Made by a program: the position numbers and the translations under genes. From Mycobacterium sp. SMC-4 (GTDB taxonomy: Bacteria; Actinomycetota; Actinomycetes; Mycobacteriales; Mycobacteriaceae), in NCBI RefSeq assembly GCF_025263265.1, contig NZ_CP079869.1, forward strand, positions 4,836,001 through 4,900,000: a DNA stretch of 64,000 nucleotides, written 5' to 3'. This document shows positions 16,532 through 25,454 of the stretch, one piece after another (positions within the stretch are counted from its first letter, which is position 1; each line of letters opens with the position of its first letter). The notes under the pieces are model-generated. The model was given only the letters and a program-made list of their open reading frames with translations, ran no database searches and had not been told where the DNA came from.

Positions 16532-18061
16532 ATGACGATCGCCGCGCGGACCACCCCCGCGGTTCTGGACCGCATCGCGCGCGAGTTCCCCGACCACGCG
16601 GCCGTTGTGACCTCTGCGCGGACCCTGACCTATGCCGAATTGCACACCGAGGTGCGTCGCGCCGCCGCAGCATTGATCGATCTGGGCATCGCGGCGGGTG
16701 ACCGGGTCGCGATCTGGTCGCCGAATACCTGGCACTGGGTGGTCGCGAGCCTGGCCATCCACCACGCCGGCGGGGTCCTCGTACCGCTCAACACCCGCTA
16801 CACGCCGAGCGAGGCCGACGACATCCTGGCCCGCACCGCGGCTCCGCTGCTGTTCGCCTCCGGCGAGTTCCTCGGGTCGGACAAAGCCGCCGCGGTCGAC
16901 CGCGCCGCGCTGCCCGCGCTGCGCCACGTCATCCGGATACCGGTGGACCGCGACGACGGCACCTGGGACGAGTTCGTCAGTCGGGGCGCCGACCTCTCGG
17001 CGGTCGACGAACGCGCCTCGGCGGTCACCGACGACGACGTCTCCGACATCCTGTTCACCTCCGGCACCACCGGTCGCAGCAAGGGGGTGCGCTGCGCGCA
17101 TCGGCAGTCACTGGACGCCTCGGCGGCCTGGGCGGCATGCGGTCGGGTCTCGGCCACCGACCGCTACCTGTGCATCAACCCGTTCTTTCACAACTTCGGC
17201 TACAAGGCCGGAATTCTGGCCTGCCTGCAGACCGGCGCCACCCTGTTCCCGGAGCTGACCTTCGACCCGGAGAAGACGATGCGCGCTGTGCAAGACCACG
17301 GCATCACCGTGCTCCCGGGCCCGCCGACGATCTACCAGACCCTGCTCGACCACCCCAAGCGCAGTGAATACGACCTGAGCTCATTGCGTTTCGCCGTGAC
17401 CGGCGCCGCCACGATCCCGGTCGTGCTGATCGAACGGATGCAGGACGAACTCGACATCGACGTCGTGCTGACGGCCTACGGACTCACCGAGGCAGCAGGT
17501 TTCGGGACGATGTGCCGCGCCGACGACGATGCGGTCACCGTCGCAACCACCTCGGGACGCCCGATCGCCGACTTCGAACTGAGAATCGGAGACCAGGGCG
17601 AGGTGTTGCTGCGCGGGCCGAACGTGATGCTCGGCTACCTCGACGACCCCGAGGCCACCGCGGCCGCGATCGACGAGCAAGGCTGGCTGCACACCGGAGA
17701 CGTGGGGGAACTCGACGACGCGGGCAACCTGAAGATCACCGACCGGCTCAAGGACATGTACATCTGCGGCGGATTCAACGTTTATCCCGCCGAGATCGAA
17801 CAGGTCCTCGCCCGCCTGGACGGGGTTGCCGAAGCCGCTGTGATCGGGGTTGCCGACCCACGGCTCGGCGAAGTCGGCAAGGCATTCGTCGTCGCGCTGC
17901 CCGGCGCCCAACTCGACGAGAAGACCGTGATCGATTACACGCGCCAACATCTCGCGAACTTCAAGATCCCGCGCAGCGTCGAATTCCTCGATGCACTCCC
18001 GCGCAATCCCGGCGGCAAGGTGGTCAAGCCCGTGCTGCGTCAACACAGTGAGAGGGCTTGA
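16532..18061 (+). CDS. fadD3: HIP:CoA ligase FadD3
   Basis: ANL-superfamily ligase activating the cholesterol remnant HIP (a methylhexahydroindanedione propionate) to HIP-CoA with ATP. The 509-aa protein has the P-loop-like TSGTTGRSKG, YGLTEAAGFGTM, HTGDVGELDD, the hinge KITDRLKDMYICGGFNVYP and the adenylation lysine in NPGGKVVK. Its product is the KstR2 ligand. ATG 16532 follows a GAGGAG site. It is the first gene of fadD3-fadE31-fadE32-fadE33-aspB, in the same order as Rv3561-Rv3565. Confidence 0.94.
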   Translation: MTIAARTTPAVLDRIAREFPDHAAVVTSARTLTYAELHTEVRRAAAALIDLGIAAGDRVAIWSPNTWHWVVASLAIHHAGGVLVPLNTRYTPSEADDILARTAAPLLFASGEFLGSDKAAAVDRAALPALRHVIRIPVDRDDGTWDEFVSRGADLSAVDERASAVTDDDVSDILFTSGTTGRSKGVRCAHRQSLDASAAWAACGRVSATDRYLCINPFFHNFGYKAGILACLQTGATLFPELTFDPEKTMRAVQDHGITVLPGPPTIYQTLLDHPKRSEYDLSSLRFAVTGAATIPVVLIERMQDELDIDVVLTAYGLTEAAGFGTMCRADDDAVTVATTSGRPIADFELRIGDQGEVLLRGPNVMLGYLDDPEATAAAIDEQGWLHTGDVGELDDAGNLKITDRLKDMYICGGFNVYPAEIEQVLARLDGVAEAAVIGVADPRLGEVGKAFVVALPGAQLDEKTVIDYTRQHLANFKIPRSVEFLDALPRNPGGKVVKPVLRQHSERA

Positions 18062-18063
18062 TC

Positions 18064-19188
18064 GTGGACCTGACCTTCGACGATGCCACCTGCGAGTTCC
18101 AGGCCGAGGTGCGCGACTTTTTCGCCGCCAACAAGGACGCGTTCCCGACGAAGTCCTACGACACCGCTGAGGGCTTCGAACAGCACCGCCAGTGGGACAA
18201 GGTGCTCTTCGATGCCGGGCTGTCGGTGATCACCTGGCCGCAGCGCTACGGCGGACGCGACGCCTCGCTCCTGCAGTGGATCGTCTACGAGGAGGAATAC
18301 TTCCGCGCCGGCGCGCCGGGCCGGGCCAGCGCCAACGGCACCTCGATGCTGGCGCCAACGCTGTTCGCGCATGGAACCGAGGAGCAGCTTGACCGAATCC
18401 TTCCCAAAATGGCCAGCGGTGAGGAGATTTGGGCGCAGGCATGGTCGGAACCGGAGTCCGGCAGCGACCTGGCCTCGCTGCGGTCGACGGCGACCAAGAC
18501 CGACGGCGGCTGGCTGCTCAACGGGCAGAAGATCTGGAGTTCGCGAGCGGTGTTCGGCGAGCGGGCGTTCGGCCTGTTCCGCTCAGACCCGCAAGCGCAG
18601 CGCCATAAGGGCCTGACCTACTTCATGTTCGACCTCAAGGCCGACGGGGTCACCGTGCGGCCCATTGCCCAGCTCGGCGGCGACACCGGATTCGGAGAGA
18701 TCTTCCTCGACGACGTGTTCGTCCCCGATCACGACGTCATCGGCAGCGCACACGACGGCTGGCGGGCGGCGATGAGCACGTCGAGCAATGAGCGCGGCAT
18801 GTCGCTGCGCAGCCCGGCGCGATTCCTCGCCCCCGCTGAACGCCTTGTCGCCCAGTGGAAGGACAACCCTGACCCGGCATTCGTCGATAGGGTCGCCGAT
18901 GGCTGGATCAAGGCTCAGGCCTACCGGCTGCACACGTTCGGCACCGTGACCCGCGTGGCGGGTGGGGGTGAGCTCGGCGCCGAGTCGTCGATCACCAAAG
19001 TGTTCTGGTCCGACCTTGATGTCGCACTGCACCAAACAGCGCTGGATCTGCGCGGCGCCGACGGCGAACTCGTCGATTCGGTCACCGAGGGCCTGCTGTT
19101 CGCACTCGGCGGGCCGATCTACGCCGGGACCAACGAGATCCAGCGCAACATCATCGCCGAGCGGCTGCTGGGCCTGCCCCGAAAGTAG
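18064..19188 (+). CDS. fadE31: Acyl-CoA dehydrogenase FadE31
   Basis: Counterpart of Rv3562 in HIP-CoA degradation. The 374-aa protein shows WAQAWSEPESGSDLASL, NGQKIWSSRAVFGERA and C-terminal YAGTNEIQRNIIAERLLGLPRK. GTG 18064 is favoured because GAGAGGG ends 7 bp upstream; TTG 18058, overlapping the fadD3 stop, is also possible. Steroid acyl-CoA dehydrogenases of this type commonly work as alpha2beta2 heteromers, and the two shorter partners FadE32 and FadE33 follow directly. Confidence 0.92.
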   Translation: MDLTFDDATCEFQAEVRDFFAANKDAFPTKSYDTAEGFEQHRQWDKVLFDAGLSVITWPQRYGGRDASLLQWIVYEEEYFRAGAPGRASANGTSMLAPTLFAHGTEEQLDRILPKMASGEEIWAQAWSEPESGSDLASLRSTATKTDGGWLLNGQKIWSSRAVFGERAFGLFRSDPQAQRHKGLTYFMFDLKADGVTVRPIAQLGGDTGFGEIFLDDVFVPDHDVIGSAHDGWRAAMSTSSNERGMSLRSPARFLAPAERLVAQWKDNPDPAFVDRVADGWIKAQAYRLHTFGTVTRVAGGGELGAESSITKVFWSDLDVALHQTALDLRGADGELVDSVTEGLLFALGGPIYAGTNEIQRNIIAERLLGLPRK

Positions 19189-19194
19189 ACGACA

Positions 19195-20148
19195 GTGAAC
19201 TTTGAGATCGACGAACAGCAACGCGATTTCGCGTCGAGCATCGATGCCGCGCTGGGCGCGGCCGACGTACCCGCCGCGGTGCGGGCCTGGGGCGAGGGCG
19301 ACTCAACGCTCGGGCGCAAGGTGTGGGCACAGCTGGCCGACCTGGGCGTGACGGCCTTGATGGTGCCCGAGAAGTTCGACGGCATCGATGCCCACCCGGT
19401 GGACCTGGTGGTGGCGTTGGAGCGGCTCGGCCGCTGGAACGTGCCGGGGCCGGTCGCCGAATCGATCGCGGTGGCACCGGTGCTGCTCGCTGATGACCAG
19501 CGCAGCGCCGCGCTGGCCGCCGGGGACCTGATCGCGACGGTCGCCGCACCGCCGCTGGTGTCCCGCGCCGTCGGCGCAGACACCGCGGGCCTGATCCTGC
19601 TCGCCGAGGACGGCTCGGTCAGCGATGCATCGGCGGGCACCGAACACGAGTCCGTCGACCCGAGCCGGAAGCTCTTCGACGTCACCGCTGCAGGCGCGGC
19701 CCGCACCGCCGACGTCGGACGCGCGTTCGAGTTCGGCGCGCTGGCGACGTCGGCGCTGCTGGTCGGGGCGGCCCAGGCGATGCTGGACGCCGCGGTGTCC
19801 TATGCCAAGCAGCGCAGCCAGTTCGGCACGGTGATCGGCACCTACCAGGCCATCAAGCACAAACTCGCCGACGTGCTGATCGCCGTCGAGTTGGCCCGGC
19901 CCTTGGTCTACGGGGCGGCGCTGTCGCTGGCCGACGGTTCGCCGGTGACGGCCCGCGACGTCAGCGCGGCCAAAGTGGCTGCAGCCGACGCCGCTCTGCT
20001 GGCCGCGCGGTCGTCGCTGCAGACCCATGGGGCGATCGGATTCACCCAGGAACACGATCTGTCGCTGTTGCTGTTGCGGGTCCAGGCGCTGCGTCCCGCG
20101 TGGGGCGACCCGACCTGGCACCGTCGCCGAGTGTTGGAGGCACTGTAG
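19195..20148 (+). CDS. fadE32: Acyl-CoA dehydrogenase subunit FadE32
   Basis: A 317-aa protein, shorter than a standalone acyl-CoA dehydrogenase, corresponding to Rv3563. The N-terminal and middle domains are divergent (MNFEIDEQQRDFASSID), while the C-terminal helical part keeps YAKQRSQFGTVIGTYQAIKH and QTHGAIGFTQEHDLSLLL. It is likely to be a partner subunit in a heteromeric dehydrogenase with FadE31. It starts 6 bp after fadE31 and its stop overlaps the fadE33 start by one base. Confidence 0.9.
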   Translation: MNFEIDEQQRDFASSIDAALGAADVPAAVRAWGEGDSTLGRKVWAQLADLGVTALMVPEKFDGIDAHPVDLVVALERLGRWNVPGPVAESIAVAPVLLADDQRSAALAAGDLIATVAAPPLVSRAVGADTAGLILLAEDGSVSDASAGTEHESVDPSRKLFDVTAAGAARTADVGRAFEFGALATSALLVGAAQAMLDAAVSYAKQRSQFGTVIGTYQAIKHKLADVLIAVELARPLVYGAALSLADGSPVTARDVSAAKVAAADAALLAARSSLQTHGAIGFTQEHDLSLLLLRVQALRPAWGDPTWHRRRVLEAL

Positions 20149-21089
20149 TGAGTGAAGAACGGGACCTGTTGCGCGACACCGTCGCCGCGCTGGTCGAGAA
20201 GCACGCACCAGCAGAGGCGGTTCGTACGGCCGCGGCGTCGGAGCGGGGTTACGACGAATCGCTGTGGAAGATGCTCTGCGAACAGGTGGGCGCCGCCGCT
20301 TTGGTCGTTCCCGAGGAACTCGGCGGTGCGGGCGGCGAGTTGGCCGATGCAGCTGTCGTCCTCGAAGAACTCGGAAAGGGGCTGGTCCCCACGCCGCTGC
20401 TGGGCACAACCCTCGCCGAGCTGGCACTGCTGTCGGTCGACGAGCCCGACACCGAAGCCCTCGAAAGCTTGGCCGAGGGCACCGCGATCGGCACCGTCGT
20501 CTTCGACCCCGGCTACGTCCTCAACGGCAACGTGGCCGATGTGGTGATCGGCACCGACGGCCAGACGCTGACGCGGTGGACCACATTCACCGCGACGCCG
20601 GCAGTGGCGATGGACATGACCCGTCCGCTGGCCGCCGTCGAGGCCATCCAGACCGCGCCGCTGGGCGCCGACCCCGGCCTGGCCGGCACCGCGGCAATCC
20701 TGTTGGCAGCCGAACAGATCGGCGCCGCCACGCGCTGCCTGGACCTCACCGTCCAGTACACCAAGGACCGGGTGCAGTTCGGCCGGCCGATCGGCAGCTT
20801 CCAGGCTCTCAAGCATCGGATGGCCGACCTGTATGTCGCCGTGCAGTCGGCCAGGGCCGTCGTCGACGAGGCTGTCGCCCAGCCGTCCCCCACCTCGGCG
20901 GCACTGGCGCGACTGGCTGCCAGCGAGGCGTTGTCCGCGGTCGCGGCCGAGGCGGTGCAGATGCACGGTGGCATCGCCATCACCTGGGAGAGTGACATCC
21001 AGCTGTACTTCAAACGCGCACACGGCAGCGCACAGTTGTTCGGTCCGCCGAGTGCGCAGGTTCGGCACCTCGAAGCCGAGGTGTTCTAG
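20148..21089 (+). CDS. fadE33: Acyl-CoA dehydrogenase subunit FadE33
   Basis: A 313-aa acyl-CoA dehydrogenase-like subunit corresponding to Rv3564. It shows VPEELGGAGGELADA early and YTKDRVQFGRPIGSFQALKH plus QMHGGIAITWESDIQLYFKRA in the C-terminal helical domain. GTG 20148 overlaps the fadE32 TAG by one base, giving tight coupling; codons before it belong to fadE32. It probably pairs with FadE31 in the CoA-linked oxidation of ring C/D remnants. Confidence 0.9.
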   Translation: MSEERDLLRDTVAALVEKHAPAEAVRTAAASERGYDESLWKMLCEQVGAAALVVPEELGGAGGELADAAVVLEELGKGLVPTPLLGTTLAELALLSVDEPDTEALESLAEGTAIGTVVFDPGYVLNGNVADVVIGTDGQTLTRWTTFTATPAVAMDMTRPLAAVEAIQTAPLGADPGLAGTAAILLAAEQIGAATRCLDLTVQYTKDRVQFGRPIGSFQALKHRMADLYVAVQSARAVVDEAVAQPSPTSAALARLAASEALSAVAAEAVQMHGGIAITWESDIQLYFKRAHGSAQLFGPPSAQVRHLEAEVF

Positions 21090-21098
21090 CCTCAGACC

Positions 21099-22280
21099 GT
21101 GGCCGTTTCGTTGCGCTCCGGAATTCCGCCCTTCTACGTGATGGACGTGTGGCTGGCAGCAGCCGAACGTCAGCGTAGCCACGGGGATCTGGTGAACCTG
21201 TCGGCCGGGCAGCCCAGCGCCGGCGCCCCGTCGGCGGTGCGCGATGCCGCGGTGGCCGCGCTGAGCCGTAACCAGCTCGGTTACAGCGTCGCCCTGGGCA
21301 TCCCGGAACTTCGCAGCGCCATTGCGCAATCGTATTCGGCGCGCCACGGTCTGACCGTCGACCCCGATGACGTAGTGGTGACGACGGGCTCGTCGGGCGG
21401 TTTTCTGCTGAGCTTCCTGGCGTGCTTCGATGCGGGCGACCGGGTTGCGATCGCCAGTCCGGGTTATCCCTGCTACCGCAACATCCTCTCGGCACTGGGC
21501 TGCCAGGTGGTCGAGATGCCGTGCGGTCCCGAGACCCGGTTCCAGCCGACGCTGCAGATGTTGACCGCGCTCGACCCGCCGGTCGCGGGGGTGATCGTGG
21601 CCAGCCCCGCCAATCCGACCGGAACTGTCATCCCACCCGACGAACTCGCGGCGATCGCGGCATGGTGCAGCGCCGAGGGGGTGCGCCTGATCAGCGATGA
21701 GGTGTACCACGGCCTGGTGTATCCAGGAGCCCCGGCAACCAGCTGCGCATGGGAGACATCGCGGGAAGCCGTTGTGGTGAACAGCTTTTCGAAGTACTTT
21801 GCGATGACGGGGTGGCGGCTGGGGTGGCTGCTGGTGCCCGACGAGCTCAAGCGGGCCGTCGACCGTCTGACCGGAAACTTCACCATCTGCCCGCCGGTGT
21901 TACCGCAGGTGGCCGCGGTGTCGGCTTTCACCGCCGAGTCGGTCGCCGAAGCCGAGTCGCTGCTCGGGCACTATGCGGCGAACCGGACGATGCTGCTCGA
22001 GGGATTGCGGGCGGTCGGGATCGAGCGGCTGGCCCCACCCGACGGTGCGTTCTACGTCTACGCCGATGTCTCGCATCTGACCACCGATTCGCTGTCATTC
22101 TGCTCGACCCTGCTCGACGAGACCGGCGTGGCGATCGCGCCGGGGGTCGACTTCGACACCGTCCGCGGGGGCGCGTTCGTGCGCTTGTCGTTCGCCGGGC
22201 CGACGTGCGACATCGAGGAGGCGCTGCAGCGGATGGGTGCGTGGATCGGCGCGCGGCCGTCAACCCAGACCGGTCGATGA
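21099..22280 (+). CDS. aspB: Class I PLP aminotransferase (AspB-like)
   Basis: Counterpart of Rv3565, annotated aspB in M. tuberculosis; its real substrate is not established. The 393-aa protein has SAGQPSAGAPSAVRDA, the substrate segment SPANPTGTVIP, the PLP Asp in LISDEVYHGLVY, and the Schiff-base lysine in NSFSKYFAMTGWRLGW. It begins at GTG 21099, 9 bp after fadE33, and is the last gene of the KstR2-controlled fadD3 operon. In M. tuberculosis the next gene is nat; here a xylose cluster begins and converges on aspB with a 21-bp overlap. Confidence 0.88.
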   Translation: MAVSLRSGIPPFYVMDVWLAAAERQRSHGDLVNLSAGQPSAGAPSAVRDAAVAALSRNQLGYSVALGIPELRSAIAQSYSARHGLTVDPDDVVVTTGSSGGFLLSFLACFDAGDRVAIASPGYPCYRNILSALGCQVVEMPCGPETRFQPTLQMLTALDPPVAGVIVASPANPTGTVIPPDELAAIAAWCSAEGVRLISDEVYHGLVYPGAPATSCAWETSREAVVVNSFSKYFAMTGWRLGWLLVPDELKRAVDRLTGNFTICPPVLPQVAAVSAFTAESVAEAESLLGHYAANRTMLLEGLRAVGIERLAPPDGAFYVYADVSHLTTDSLSFCSTLLDETGVAIAPGVDFDTVRGGAFVRLSFAGPTCDIEEALQRMGAWIGARPSTQTGR

Positions 22281-23537
22281 CCGCCGGCGACGTGAGATCG
22301 CGTCCACGCTGGCGGCCAACAGCAACACGCCGCCGGTCACCAGGAAGTTGATGTAGGACGATTGGTTCAGCAGGCCCAGACCATTGGCGATGGTCGCGAC
22401 GACCACCCCGCCGATCACGGCGTCCAAGGCGCGTCCCTTACCTCCGAACAGGCTGGTACCACCGATGACGGCGGCGCCCACCGCGTACAGCAGCGTGTTG
22501 CCTGCGCCCGATGACGCCGAGACCTTGCCCGCGTACGACGCCGCGATGATTCCGCTCAGCGCCGCAAGCGACGAACAGACGACGAACACCGAGACCCGGA
22601 TACGGTCCACCGATATGCCGGCACGGCGTGCCGCTTCGGCGTTGCCGCCCACCGCGTAGATGTGCCTGCCGTAGGTCGTGCGCCGCAGCACCACAGTCAT
22701 CGCGATCAGCAACACCAGAACCAACGGCAGCACATACGGGATCCCGCGAATCTGCGCGCCGACGTTGACGCTGCGATTGACACTCAGCACGTAGGTGAGA
22801 CCGAGTACCACCGCAGCCACGGCGCCGACCCGCGCCGCGACGACCCCGACCGGCGGGTGTGACAGTTGCAGGGCCATCTTGCGGCGATGCTGGTGAAACT
22901 GCACCGCGGCGAACCCGACCACGACCACGATTGCGATCGCCCAGCCTAGGCCGACCGGCAGATTGTTGATGGTCAACCCACGCACCACCGGGTCATCGAC
23001 CCGCACCGAGCCGCCTTCACCGATGAGTTTGAGGGTCACACCCTGCAGTCCGAGGAAGAAGGCCAGCGTCACGACGAACGACGGTATGCCGAGTTTGGCG
23101 CGCAGCAGACCGATGGCCAGTCCGATGGCTGCGCCGCAAGAGATTCCGACCAGCAAGGCCGCCCACCAGGGCCAGCTCAGGTTGACGACGATCAACGCCA
23201 TCGCACACGCCGACACACCGCCGGCCACCCCGGCGGACAGGTCGATGTCGCCGAGCAGCAGCACGAACACCAAGCCCATTGCGAGCACGCAGATCGCCCC
23301 GGCCTGGGTGATGAGGTTGGCCAGGTTCAGCGCGGACAGGAATCGGTCGTTGGCCAGACCGAACACCACGAACAACACCACCAGACCCAGCACGGCGGGC
23401 AGCGAGCCCATGTCGCCGCCGCGGACCCGCTGTAGGTACCCGCGGACGGCGTCACCGAAGGTCTCGACGCTGCGCGCATCGGCGGAGAAGTCGGCGTCGG
23501 CCAGCGTGACATCCGAACGAGTTCTGACAGTGGTCAT
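22260..23537 (-). CDS. xylH: Sugar (xylose) ABC transporter permease XylH
   Basis: Permease of a ribose/xylose-type (CUT2) ABC importer. The 425-aa protein has about 10 hydrophobic segments plus a soluble N-terminus, and the family signatures GDIDLSAGVAGG, NAEAARRAGISVDRIR and GGTSLFGGKG. ATG 23537 follows AAAAGGA by a good distance. It is the last gene of xylA-xylF-xylG-xylH; the specificity for xylose is inferred from the adjacent isomerase and kinase. Confidence 0.88.
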   Translation of the reverse strand: MTTVRTRSDVTLADADFSADARSVETFGDAVRGYLQRVRGGDMGSLPAVLGLVVLFVVFGLANDRFLSALNLANLITQAGAICVLAMGLVFVLLLGDIDLSAGVAGGVSACAMALIVVNLSWPWWAALLVGISCGAAIGLAIGLLRAKLGIPSFVVTLAFFLGLQGVTLKLIGEGGSVRVDDPVVRGLTINNLPVGLGWAIAIVVVVGFAAVQFHQHRRKMALQLSHPPVGVVAARVGAVAAVVLGLTYVLSVNRSVNVGAQIRGIPYVLPLVLVLLIAMTVVLRRTTYGRHIYAVGGNAEAARRAGISVDRIRVSVFVVCSSLAALSGIIAASYAGKVSASSGAGNTLLYAVGAAVIGGTSLFGGKGRALDAVIGGVVVATIANGLGLLNQSSYINFLVTGGVLLLAASVDAISRRRRSSTGLG

Positions 23538-23575
23538 CTCGGTGTCCTTTTTCGGCATCTCGGGGAAACACGGTC

Positions 23576-24367
23576 CTACATCGACTCAGCGGCCTGTGCC
23601 GGAGCCAGACCGAGGCTGCCCGAGCGGCCCGCGGTGATGAGCTCCACGACCTGGGCGTGCGTGACATCGGCAGCTTTGACGTCGGCGGCTACCCGGCCCA
23701 GGTACAGCGCGCAGATCCGGTCAGCAACCTCGAAGACGTCGGCCATGTTGTGGGAGATCAACACCACGCCCAGCCCCTGATGGGCCAGTCGGCGCACCAG
23801 CTCGATCACCTGCCGGGTCTGCGCCACACCGAGCGCGGCGGTGGGCTCGTCGAGCAAGACGACCTTGGAATTCCACAACACCGACTTCGCGATGGCCACG
23901 GTCTGGCGTTGCCCACCGGACAGACTGGATACCGGCTGTCGCACCGACTTCACCGTGCGCACCGACAGCGAGGTCAGGGCCTGCCGGGCCATGGTTTCCA
24001 TCCGGGCCTCGTCGAGCATCCCCCGACTCTTCAACTCACGTCCCAGGAACATGTTCTCGACGATGTCGAGGTTGTCGCACAACGCCAGATCCTGATAGAC
24101 GACCTCGACCCCGAGCGCGGAGACGTCGTTGGGGCTGCGGACACTGACCGGTTTGCCCTCGAAGAGGTACGTTCCGCTGTCGATGGGATGGATTCCGGCG
24201 ATCGCCTTGACCAGTGTCGACTTGCCGGCACCGTTGTCGCCGACGAGTGCGGTGACCTGACCGGGATAGACGCAGAAATCCACATCGTGGAGCACGTGGA
24301 CGACACCGAAACTCTTGTTCACACCCTGTAATTCCAAAATGGGAGCAACGGTGTCCATTGCTTGCAT
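23576..24367 (-). CDS. xylG: Sugar ABC transporter ATP-binding protein XylG (single-domain)
   Basis: ATPase of the same importer. Walker A is GDNGAGKST, the signature motif is SSLSGGQRQ, Walker B is VVLLDEPTAALG and the switch His follows in LISHNMADV. At 263 aa it has a single nucleotide-binding domain, whereas classic XylG/RbsA/MglA proteins carry two in about 500 aa. ATG 24367 overlaps the xylF stop by one base. It presumably acts as a homodimer. Confidence 0.86.
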   Translation of the reverse strand: MQAMDTVAPILELQGVNKSFGVVHVLHDVDFCVYPGQVTALVGDNGAGKSTLVKAIAGIHPIDSGTYLFEGKPVSVRSPNDVSALGVEVVYQDLALCDNLDIVENMFLGRELKSRGMLDEARMETMARQALTSLSVRTVKSVRQPVSSLSGGQRQTVAIAKSVLWNSKVVLLDEPTAALGVAQTRQVIELVRRLAHQGLGVVLISHNMADVFEVADRICALYLGRVAADVKAADVTHAQVVELITAGRSGSLGLAPAQAAESM

Positions 24368-25434
24368 CACAGGTCCGCCGCGGCGCACATCGGCGCGAAC
24401 TGGCCGGCGCACACCTCGTCCTTGGACTGGCCACCGTCGTCGAAGACGACGTCGATGTTGTCCTTGGTGATCGACTTCGGTGTCAGCAGCACCGAGGGGA
24501 CATCGCGCCCACCGGTGTCGTCCCGCGAGGTGCTGGTGGTCTCGGGCTGCTCCCCCGCCGCCAGGGCGATCGCGACCTCGGCGAGCGCATTGGCCTCTTC
24601 GGTGGCCGACTTGTAGACCGTCATGCACTGCGTACCGGCCAGAATGTTCTGCAGCCCTTCCACTGTCGCGTCCTGCCCGGTCACCGGGACCTGACCGGCA
24701 CGCCGGTTCTTCTCCAGGATGGAGACGACGGAACCGGCGAGACCGTCGTTGGCCGCGTATACACCGTCGACGCGACCGTCAGCTGCGGTGTAGAGCTGCT
24801 CGAAGATCGTCACGGCCTTGTCGTTGTCCCAGTCCGGCACCGCCTGCTCTCCGACGATCGTGATCGACGGTGTGGCATCCACAACCGAATGTGCACCGGC
24901 GCTGAACAGCGTTGCGTTGTTGTCGGTCGGAGAACCGTTGAGGAACACCACGTTTGCCGGCTGACCACCGAGGCAGTCCACCAAGCCCTGACCCTGCAGT
25001 TCGCCGACGGTGTTGTTGTCGAACGACACGTACACATCGGCCGATCCGCCCAGCGTGAGTCGGTCGTAGTCGATGGTCTTGACGCCTTGGGTCGCCGCCT
25101 TCTGCTGGATCGAGGCACCGCTGTCGGAGTCGAGGTTGACGATGGCCAGCACGGTCACCCCGTCAGCGATCATCCCGTCGGCGATGGTGGCCATCGTGTC
25201 GGCAGATCCTTCGGCGTTCTGGATCGTGTATGCGACGCCGGCATTCTCGAACGCCGCCGCGAGTGCGGGACGGTCCCTGGTCTCCCACCGGACCGACGAC
25301 TTGGTGTCCGGCAGGATGACACCGATCTTGCCGCCACCTTGGGCGTCGGTGGAGTCGGAATTGGATCCACACGCCGTCACGGTGAGGCCGACACCGATGA
25401 CTGCGGTGACGAGCAGAGTGCTGGTTCGCTTCAC
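24367..25434 (-). CDS. xylF: Xylose-binding lipoprotein XylF
   Basis: Periplasmic-binding-protein-like lipoprotein (CUT2 type) delivering pentose to the importer. The N-terminus is a lipoprotein signal peptide with lipobox VTAC at about residues 21-24. The mature part resembles D-xylose-binding proteins (KIGVILPDTKSSVRWETRD, LDSDSGASIQQKA, YAANDGLAGSVVSIL, VPVTGQDATVEGLQNI). GTG 25434, preceded by AAAGGG, is chosen over a long upstream extension lying inside xylA. Total length is 355 aa. Confidence 0.88.
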   Translation of the reverse strand: MKRTSTLLVTAVIGVGLTVTACGSNSDSTDAQGGGKIGVILPDTKSSVRWETRDRPALAAAFENAGVAYTIQNAEGSADTMATIADGMIADGVTVLAIVNLDSDSGASIQQKAATQGVKTIDYDRLTLGGSADVYVSFDNNTVGELQGQGLVDCLGGQPANVVFLNGSPTDNNATLFSAGAHSVVDATPSITIVGEQAVPDWDNDKAVTIFEQLYTAADGRVDGVYAANDGLAGSVVSILEKNRRAGQVPVTGQDATVEGLQNILAGTQCMTVYKSATEEANALAEVAIALAAGEQPETTSTSRDDTGGRDVPSVLLTPKSITKDNIDVVFDDGGQSKDEVCAGQFAPMCAAADL

Positions 25435-25454
25435 GATGATCCCTTTCGATGTCC

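Noticed and set aside
19908..21710. 600-codon minus-strand open frame opposite fadE32-aspB
   Set aside because: Overlaps four genes with clear acyl-CoA dehydrogenase or aminotransferase motifs; composition is that of antisense of GC-rich codons.
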